A stretch of 27,702 bases of DNA, from contig CAAGJU010000243.1 of assembly GCA_900770225.1 (NCBI GenBank), positions 1 to 27,702 on the forward strand, written 5' to 3'. The notes under the pieces are model-generated. The model saw only the letters and a list, made by a program, of their open reading frames with translations, made no database searches and was not told where the DNA came from. Below are positions 22,177 through 27,702 of the stretch, one piece after another. Every line of letters begins with the position of its first letter. Positions within the stretch are counted from its first letter, which is position 1. A program made the position numbers and the translations under genes. The DNA is from Lachnospiraceae bacterium. Lineage in GTDB: Bacteria > Bacillota > Clostridia > Lachnospirales > Lachnospiraceae.

Positions 22177-23571
22177 TTGAGATATCTGCTTGGCATCCTT
22201 ATGCTCGGGGTAGTAGTTCTTTTTCATGAATTCGGCCATTACCTGGCGGCCCTGAAAAACGGTGTTGCCGTGATCGAACTCTCTTTCGGATTCGGCCCGC
22301 GGCTGCTTTCCCATGTGAGCAAAAATTCAGGGATACGTTATTCGTGGAAACTCATTCCCTTCGGCGGCTCCTGTGAAATGCTGGGAGAATACGATGATGA
22401 GGAAACCGGATATGATGAAAAAAATGTCGAAGAGCCGGCGATATCCAGCGATTCTTCGGAAAACAGATATAACGCTCCTGTGAGGACAGGCAGCAAAGGA
22501 TGCACATTTCAGCAGGCGGCTCTCTGGCGGCGTGCGATCATCGTTGCGGCCGGTCCTGTTTTTAATTTTATCCTGGCGCTTCTGGCCGCATTCATGATTG
22601 TGGCAGCGACAGGAGAGACGCGCGCGATCGTGGGATCGGTAGAAAAAGGCTCACCGGAGAGTGAAGCCGGACTGCAGGCGGGAGACGAAATCGTCCGCTT
22701 CGACGGTCATCGTGTCCTGAACGCAGAGGACCTGTATCTCAACCTGGTTCTCTACGGCACATCGACGGATACGGTCGACGTGACAGTCAGAAGAGACGGT
22801 GAAAAAATCAATCTGTCCTACACGCCGGAAACGCAGTCACGCTGGATGCTCGGCTTCCATTATGCTGACGCAACCGAAGAAAACGGCGTACAGATCACGC
22901 AGCTGCAGAAGGACTCTGCACTCCGGGATGCGGGCGCCCAGACCGGTGACGTGATCACGGCGATCAACGGGACAGAGATCACGGACAGTGAGGGGCTGCA
23001 GACTTACCTTCAGGAAAATCCTCTGGACGGCTCCGCCGTGGATGTAACGGTCAGACGCGGCAGCCGTACATATACCCTGGAAAATGTGAAACCGAGGGAA
23101 TCCCTGTCCGCTGTCAATCAGTTTTCCATCGACTGGACACCGGAAAAGCAGAATTTCTTCGGCGTGATAAAGTACGGCTTCGTAGAACTTGGTTACTGGA
23201 TCAGTACTGTCTGGAAGACACTGGGCGGTCTGGTCAGCGGGTTGTTCACGATCAATGATTTTTCCGGTCCTGTCGGCATCGTCAAGATGGTCGGGGATAC
23301 CTATGCAGAGACCGCACAGACGGTTTCCGTGGTTGCCGGGCTTCTGACGCTGCTGGAAATGCTCTGCATGATCTCAGCGAATCTGGGCGTGATGAATCTG
23401 ATTCCGTTTCCTGCACTGGACGGCGGAAAGCTGCTTTCGTACCTGATCGAGGCCATCCGGCATAAACCCGTCAGCCAGAAGGTGCTGTACTATGTGGAGA
23501 TGACAGGATTCGTTCTGCTCCTGGCATTTTCTGCCTATGTCACGATCCATGATATCTTTCGGTATATCTGA
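22177..23571 (+). CDS. rseP: RIP-family site-2 protease (RseP-type zinc metalloprotease)
   Basis: A 464-residue intramembrane protease. The zinc motif HEFGH (17-21) is in the first membrane helix, and the third ligand motif is PFPALDGGKL near residue 410. Two PDZ-like domains lie between (AGLQAGDEIVRFDGHR and AGAQTGDVITAINGTEI). In other bacteria such proteases cleave anti-sigma factors or leftover signal peptides. Start is TTG 22177 with AGGAGG 11 bases upstream; no nearer ATG fits. An acidic linker of about 45 residues (GEYDDEETGYDEKNVEEP ...) precedes the second membrane helix and is long for the family. Last gene of the pyrH cluster; no clear terminator before the tRNA promoter. Confidence 0.92.
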   Translation: MRYLLGILMLGVVVLFHEFGHYLAALKNGVAVIELSFGFGPRLLSHVSKNSGIRYSWKLIPFGGSCEMLGEYDDEETGYDEKNVEEPAISSDSSENRYNAPVRTGSKGCTFQQAALWRRAIIVAAGPVFNFILALLAAFMIVAATGETRAIVGSVEKGSPESEAGLQAGDEIVRFDGHRVLNAEDLYLNLVLYGTSTDTVDVTVRRDGEKINLSYTPETQSRWMLGFHYADATEENGVQITQLQKDSALRDAGAQTGDVITAINGTEITDSEGLQTYLQENPLDGSAVDVTVRRGSRTYTLENVKPRESLSAVNQFSIDWTPEKQNFFGVIKYGFVELGYWISTVWKTLGGLVSGLFTINDFSGPVGIVKMVGDTYAETAQTVSVVAGLLTLLEMLCMISANLGVMNLIPFPALDGGKLLSYLIEAIRHKPVSQKVLYYVEMTGFVLLLAFSAYVTIHDIFRYI

Positions 23572-23610
23572 CGCGTCCTCCGGATTTTCTGGTTCGTCTG
23601 AAAAAAACAG

Positions 23611-23639
23611 TTGACTTCAGCAGGACGTAATGATAGAAT
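23611..23639 (+). promoter_or_regulatory. Promoter of tRNA-Leu
   Basis: TTGACT (23611-23616) and TAGAAT (23634-23639) with a 17-base spacer, about 30 bases before the mature tRNA. A run of seven A lies just upstream and may act as an UP-like element. Confidence 0.8.
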
Positions 23640-23668
23640 ACATTTCGTTGTCGGGAAATCGGCAGCAT

Positions 23669-23752
23669 GCGGAAGTGTCGGAATTGGTAGACGAGCAAGA
23701 CTAAGGATCTTGTGGTATTCGTACCGTGTGGGTTCAAGTCCCATCTTCCGCA
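23669..23752 (+). tRNA. tRNA-Leu, anticodon AAG
   Basis: An 84-base class II tRNA. Acceptor stem GCGGAAG/CTTCCGC with discriminator A at 23752; D stem TCG/CGA with loop containing TTGG; anticodon stem CAAGA/TCTTG with 7-base loop CTAAGGA, giving anticodon AAG; long variable arm GGTA-TTCG-TACC; T arm with TTCAAGT. The 3' CCA is not encoded (GGA follows), so it must be added. An A at position 34 usually becomes inosine, which would let it read CUU, CUC and CUA. Confidence 0.93.
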
Positions 23753-23766
23753 GGATCAGATCCTGG

Positions 23767-23798
23767 AATCCTGTCAAAAGGGTTTCAGGATTTTTTTT
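23767..23798 (+). terminator. Intrinsic terminator of the tRNA-Leu transcript
   Basis: AATCCTG (23767-23773) pairs with CAGGATT (23786-23792), 12-base loop, and T continues to 23798. The tRNA is therefore its own transcription unit. Confidence 0.85.
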
Positions 23799-23887
23799 AC
23801 CCGAAAAGAGAGACTGCGGAAGAAAAAAAGGAATTTCCATTTTTTCATCGTATATAACTTAATGAAGGATGTGTGCGAGGCTTCTTT

Positions 23888-23923
23888 CTTAGTCTCAAAA
23901 CTAAGATTAGTCTTCGAACTAAG
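23888..23923. promoter_or_regulatory. Double palindromic operator-like site upstream of dgt
   Basis: Two adjacent 18-bp palindromic units, CTTAGTCTCAAAACTAAG (23888-23905) and ATTAGTCTTCGAACTAAG (23906-23923), identical at 14 of 18 positions. Such TTAGTnnnnnnACTAA sites resemble binding sites of MarR-type dimers. They lie 70 bases before dgt; I could not find a convincing promoter hexamer pair around them. The rest of 23799-23992 shows no gene. Confidence 0.5.
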
Positions 23924-23992
23924 AGTTAAAAAGCTTTGAACACATAGATGAAAGCACTGTCTACAGCAACAGGACTGCACAGAGGTGACTGA

Positions 23993-25000
23993 GTGAATAT
24001 ACGAGAGCAGATTGAACAGGATGATGAGCGGCTGCTGAGCCCGTATGCTTCGCTGAGCAGCCATACGAGGGGACGTCAGGAAAAGCAGGATCTGGATGAA
24101 GTGCGCACCGAATATATGCGCGACAGAGACCGGATCGTCCACTGCAAGGCATTCCGGCGGCTGAAGGACAAGACACAGGTCTTTCTGGATCCGGAAGGAG
24201 ATCATTATCGCACGCGCCTGACCCATACGCTCGAGGTTTCGCAGATAGCCCGTACGATCGGGAGAGCACTCCGGCTCAACAACGATCTCATTGAGGCCAT
24301 TGCGCTCGGGCACGATCTCGGACATACACCCTACGGGCACGCCGGTGAACGGACGCTGAATGCCATCATGCCCGGCGGCTTTCGCCACTACGAGCAGAGC
24401 CTGCGGGTAGTTGACAAACTGGAAAATGGCGGAAAGGGACTGAATCTCACATGGGAGGTCCGGGACGGTATTCTGAACCATCAGCTGGAAACGACGCCTG
24501 CTACGCTGGAAGGCCGGGTCGTCCGCATTGCCGATAAGATCGCCTACATTCATCATGATATGGATGACGCACAGCGGGCCGGTATCATTTCGGAGGATGA
24601 TATTCCCATCACCCTGCGCATGACGCTCGGCTATACATCCAAAGAGCGCCTGAACACACTCGTACTGGATGTCATACGCTCCAGTGAGGGCAAAAATGAT
24701 ATCCTGCAGTCGGATACGATCCATGACGCGATGATGCTTTTCAGAAAGCTCATGTTCGCCGATGTATATATGAATCCGGTCGCCAAGGCGGAAGAAGTCA
24801 AGGTCAACCGCATGATCCGCTGTCTCTATGATTACTATACGAAAAATCCGGAGGAAATGCCGGCTGAGTATGTGCGGATGATCCGTAAGGGCGAGACACC
24901 GGAACGCGTCGCCGGAGATTACATCTCAGGCATGACCGACGCCTACTGTGTGCGCTGCTTCCGTAAGATTTATGAGCCAAGATCCTGGGATGTATTCTGA
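23993..25000 (+). CDS. dgt: dGTP triphosphohydrolase, HD superfamily
   Basis: A 335-residue HD-domain phosphohydrolase that splits dNTPs to deoxynucleoside and triphosphate, named for dGTP though relatives use other dNTPs. Metal site residues are visible: RTRLTHTLEV (H78), then LGHDLGHTPYGHAGE with H107 and D108, and a later aspartate in VVRIADKIAYIHHD. It starts at GTG 23993 with AGAGGTGA four bases upstream. dnaG starts 38 bases after it, and this dgt-dnaG-rpoD order is common in Clostridia. It may adjust nucleotide pools at replication. A possible repressor site lies upstream at 23888-23923. Confidence 0.93.
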   Translation: MNIREQIEQDDERLLSPYASLSSHTRGRQEKQDLDEVRTEYMRDRDRIVHCKAFRRLKDKTQVFLDPEGDHYRTRLTHTLEVSQIARTIGRALRLNNDLIEAIALGHDLGHTPYGHAGERTLNAIMPGGFRHYEQSLRVVDKLENGGKGLNLTWEVRDGILNHQLETTPATLEGRVVRIADKIAYIHHDMDDAQRAGIISEDDIPITLRMTLGYTSKERLNTLVLDVIRSSEGKNDILQSDTIHDAMMLFRKLMFADVYMNPVAKAEEVKVNRMIRCLYDYYTKNPEEMPAEYVRMIRKGETPERVAGDYISGMTDAYCVRCFRKIYEPRSWDVF

Positions 25001-25038
25001 AATATGATATTTACCGGGTACTGAAAATCAGGAGAACC

Positions 25039-26844
25039 ATGCGATATTCGGAAGAAATACTTGAAGAAGTCCGCGCCCGAAATGACATTGTAGACGTCGT
25101 ATCGGAGCGCGTTAAACTGCAGAGACGCGGCGCCAATTACTTCGGCCTGTGTCCGTTCCATCACGAGAAGACACCATCGTTTTCCGTGAGCCCCGACAAG
25201 CAGATCTTCTACTGCTTCGGCTGCCACGAGGGTGGCAACGTGATCACGTTCATCATGAAATATGAGAACTACACGTTTCAGGAGGCTCTGAAATATCTGG
25301 CGGACAGGGCGGGGATCCGCCTGCCGGAGAGGGAGCAGACAGCTGCTGAAAAAGCAGAGGCTGACCGCAGAAGCCTGTTGCTCAATATCAACAAGATCGC
25401 TGCCACTTATTTTTATCAGAAGCTTCGGATGCCCTGCGGCAAAACGGCCATGGAATATCTGACGAAGCGCGGCATTTCGAAGGAGACCATGCACAACTTC
25501 GGCCTTGGCTATTCTGACCGGTACAGTGACGATCTCTACCGTTTCATGAAATCGAAGGGATTCAGCGATGATCTGCTGAAGGACAGTGGGCTGTTCCGGT
25601 ATGACCCGAAGAGCGGATTTACAGATAAATTCTGGAACCGCGTGATGTACCCGATCATGGATGCCAATTCCCGTGTGATCGGATTCGGCGGAAGAGTCAT
25701 GGGTGACGGAAAGCCCAAATACCTGAATTCACCTGAGACGGAGATCTTCAACAAGAGAAGAAATCTGTACGGCCTGAATGTGGCGCGCCGCACGAGAAAA
25801 AATTACCTGATCATCTGCGAGGGATACATGGATGTCATCTCGATGCATCAGGCGGGCTATACGAATGCGGTCGCATCACTCGGCACGGCACTGACGGAAG
25901 AACAGTGCATGCTGATGAGTCGTTTCACCAAAGAAGTGCTCGTGATCTACGATATGGATGGCGCAGGCGTAAAGGCAGCGCTGCGGGCGATTCCGATGCT
26001 GCGGGATTCAGGGATCACGACGCGTGTGGTCAATCTCCGGCCGCACAAGGATCCGGATGAATTTATCCAGGCGGAAGGCGGTGAAGCCTTCGAGGAGCGG
26101 CTGCGCCGTGCGGAAGGCAGCTTTGCTTTTATCGTGGATCAGCTGGAGACGAAGTACGACCCTCACGATCCGGGCGAGAAATCACAGCTTGTGCATGAGG
26201 CCTGCGCCGAGGCAGCCGGGATCCCGGATGAAATCGAGAGAGAGTCTGCGGAGGATTACCTGGCAGAGCGCTATGCGATCCGCAGGAAGACCATTGAGAC
26301 CTACGTGGGCAATGAGCTCATGAAGGGGACGGAGACGAGGCGGCAGCAGGAAGAAAAAGAATCGCTGCGGCCGAAGGTTTCTGCGGCCGAGGGCCGGGCA
26401 GACGCTGAGCAGCGTCTGATGCTGACCATGATTGTGGACAGCCCGTGGATCGTGGAGAAAATCGGCAGTTATCTCACGCCGGAGGATTTCACAAATCCTC
26501 TGTGCAGGGAAGTCGCCACCATGGTGTGGCAGCAGGCGCCTTCCGGCACGATCAACGAGGCGGGGATCATCGATCACTTTGAAACAGCCGGTGAGCAGTC
26601 GGAGGCGGCATCGCTTTTTCACACGGAGCTCAGTCTGGACTCTGATGAGGAGAAGAGAAGGGCTTTTGAAGACGTACTGTTCCGGCTGAAGAGAAAGAGT
26701 CTCGAGGCCAGGACGGCTGCTCTGGATCCGTCGGATCTGCAGGGCTTTATGAAGGTCATGGACGAGAGAAAGAAACTGGACAGATTGACAGCTTCCGGTC
26801 TGCCGGATGAGATATTCAGGTCTGAAAGGAGACATACAACATGA
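25039..26844 (+). CDS. dnaG: DNA primase
   Basis: A 601-residue primase that lays RNA primers on the lagging strand with the replicative helicase. The N-terminal CHC2 zinc finger has C38, H41, C59 and C62 (LCPFHHEKTPSFS ... IFYCFGCHEGG). The TOPRIM core shows IICEGYMDV (E261) and VIYDMDGAG (D305, D307), where the loop has Met in place of the more usual Gly or Ser. The C-terminal part (~435-601) is the helicase-interaction domain. AGGAGA lies just before ATG 25039. Its TGA overlaps the ATG of rpoD (ATGA), so the two are translationally coupled in the macromolecular-synthesis operon. Confidence 0.97.
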   Translation: MRYSEEILEEVRARNDIVDVVSERVKLQRRGANYFGLCPFHHEKTPSFSVSPDKQIFYCFGCHEGGNVITFIMKYENYTFQEALKYLADRAGIRLPEREQTAAEKAEADRRSLLLNINKIAATYFYQKLRMPCGKTAMEYLTKRGISKETMHNFGLGYSDRYSDDLYRFMKSKGFSDDLLKDSGLFRYDPKSGFTDKFWNRVMYPIMDANSRVIGFGGRVMGDGKPKYLNSPETEIFNKRRNLYGLNVARRTRKNYLIICEGYMDVISMHQAGYTNAVASLGTALTEEQCMLMSRFTKEVLVIYDMDGAGVKAALRAIPMLRDSGITTRVVNLRPHKDPDEFIQAEGGEAFEERLRRAEGSFAFIVDQLETKYDPHDPGEKSQLVHEACAEAAGIPDEIERESAEDYLAERYAIRRKTIETYVGNELMKGTETRRQQEEKESLRPKVSAAEGRADAEQRLMLTMIVDSPWIVEKIGSYLTPEDFTNPLCREVATMVWQQAPSGTINEAGIIDHFETAGEQSEAASLFHTELSLDSDEEKRRAFEDVLFRLKRKSLEARTAALDPSDLQGFMKVMDERKKLDRLTASGLPDEIFRSERRHTT

Positions 26845-27702
26845 AACAGGACAACAGCAGAATTCTTGAAAAAGCAAAGGCGCTCCTGGAGGAAGCATCG
26901 AAGAAGGACAATACACTCGAATATTCCGAGATCCTGACAACCTTCAAGGAAATGAAGATCACGGACAAGCAGATGGAAGCCATTGTGAAGTATCTGGAGG
27001 AGCACGACGTCTACGTGGTCCGGATCGCTGAAAATACATCGGGCGAGGGCATGGAGGATCTGGACGAGCCGGATGATGATGAGATGATCCGCATGGAAGA
27101 GGAAGACAGCGATGATGAGACAGAAGATCTCGAACACATCGATCTGTCGGTTCCGGAAGGCGTCAGCATCGAAGATCCGGTGCGTATGTATCTGAAGGAG
27201 ATCGGCAAGGTGCCGCTGCTGACTGCCGAAGAGGAGATTGAGCTCGCACAGCGCATGGAGCAGGGAGACGAAGCGGCGAAAAAGAAACTGGCTGAGGCCA
27301 ACCTCCGTCTGGTTGTTTCCATCGCAAAGCGGTATGTGGGCAGAGGTATGCTTTTCCTGGATCTGATCCAGGAGGGAAACCTCGGACTGCTGAAGGCCGT
27401 GGAAAAATTTGATTACCGCAAGGGCTATAAATTCTCGACATATGCCACATGGTGGATCCGTCAGGCCATCACCAGAGCCATTGCCGATCAGGCGAGGACG
27501 ATCCGTATCCCGGTTCATATGGTTGAGACGATCAACAAACAGGTCCGTGTCTCCAGGCAGCTGCTGCAGGAGCTCGGCCGTGAACCCACCCCGGAGGAAA
27601 TTGCAAGCGAGATGAATGTGCCGGTGGAGAGGGTGCGTGAGATCATGAAGATCTCCCAGGAGCCCGTTTCCCTCGAAACACCGATCGGTGAAGAGGAAGA
27701 CA
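26841..27702 (+). CDS. rpoD: Primary sigma factor RpoD/SigA, 3' end outside the window
   Basis: The first 287 residues are present; the frame runs off the window. Residues 1-95 are a region 1.1-like domain ending in an acidic stretch (DEPDDDEMIRMEEEDSDDE). Region 1.2 is EDPVRMYLKEIGKVPLL (111-127). Region 2 carries NLRLVVSIAKRYVGRG (154-169), DLIQEGNLGL and the -10 recognition helix FSTYATWWIRQAITRA (198-213), then RIPVHMVE and region 3. This is the housekeeping sigma of Firmicutes, consistent with the TTGACA/TATAAT-like promoters seen in the window. The ribosome site AAGGAG lies inside the dnaG end, and the start overlaps its stop. Confidence 0.97.
   Translation, partial: MKQDNSRILEKAKALLEEASKKDNTLEYSEILTTFKEMKITDKQMEAIVKYLEEHDVYVVRIAENTSGEGMEDLDEPDDDEMIRMEEEDSDDETEDLEHIDLSVPEGVSIEDPVRMYLKEIGKVPLLTAEEEIELAQRMEQGDEAAKKKLAEANLRLVVSIAKRYVGRGMLFLDLIQEGNLGLLKAVEKFDYRKGYKFSTYATWWIRQAITRAIADQARTIRIPVHMVETINKQVRVSRQLLQELGREPTPEEIASEMNVPVERVREIMKISQEPVSLETPIGEEED

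Noticed and set aside
22177..22400. Frameshift or truncation at the start of rseP because no ATG start is present
   Set aside because: TTG with AGGAGG upstream gives a complete N-terminus with HEFGH in the expected position, and other genes here also use TTG or GTG.

Overview
The window looks like chromosome of a Gram-positive Clostridia member, most likely Lachnospiraceae. Reasons: the gene order pyrH-frr-uppS-cdsA-dxr-rseP followed by dgt-dnaG-rpoD, strong AGGAGG-type ribosome binding sites with several TTG/GTG starts, a class II EPSP synthase, an Orn/Lys/Arg decarboxylase-fold protein and a DUF5662 gene. Base composition is moderately GC-rich, except for the first ~700 bases, which are visibly AT-rich. 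Species cannot be named from sequence alone.

Layout. 1-720: a Phd/YefM antitoxin and RelE/ParE toxin operon on the minus strand, with its own promoter and terminator, probably acquired. 940-4664: a heterodimeric ABC exporter pair, closed by a strong terminator. 4683-7206 (minus): tyrA then aroA, for aromatic amino acid synthesis, with a consensus promoter before tyrA. 7399-9727 (plus): an EF-G-like GTPase with altered G motifs, preceded by a 4-codon upstream ORF. 9728-10139: tandem foldback repeats without genes. 10214-11239: ilvE. 11245-11652: a palindromic element, then a promoter fused to a terminator hairpin. 11653-17237: an apparent operon of a PLP-dependent decarboxylase-fold protein with repeat-filled insertions, a GH13-like protein lacking most catalytic residues, a DUF5662 protein and aspartate kinase. 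17260-23571: the conserved pyrH-frr-uppS-cdsA-dxr-rseP cluster, covering UMP phosphorylation, ribosome recycling, the undecaprenyl carrier, CDP-diacylglycerol, the MEP pathway and intramembrane proteolysis. 23611-23798: a tRNA-Leu(AAG) unit with promoter and terminator. 23993-27702: dgt, dnaG and the 5' part of rpoD, a macromolecular-synthesis operon cut by the window end.

The genes are mostly housekeeping. The unusual content is in the intergenic spaces. One family of multi-armed foldback elements is seen at 9778-10139, 18783-18959 and 18977-19048. A second family of palindromic elements is seen at 11245-11378, 17347-17425, 20768-20800 and 22043-22121. I recognise neither as a named element. 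The foldback family has arms of matching architecture but different sequence, and repeated GCGAAGC mini-hairpin tips, so it could be a structured RNA or a non-autonomous, single-strand-DNA-based mobile element. Other points of interest are the catalytically degenerate GH13 protein, the EF-G paralogue with changed G1-G4 motifs, the A34-type tRNA-Leu, and a double palindromic operator-like site before dgt.
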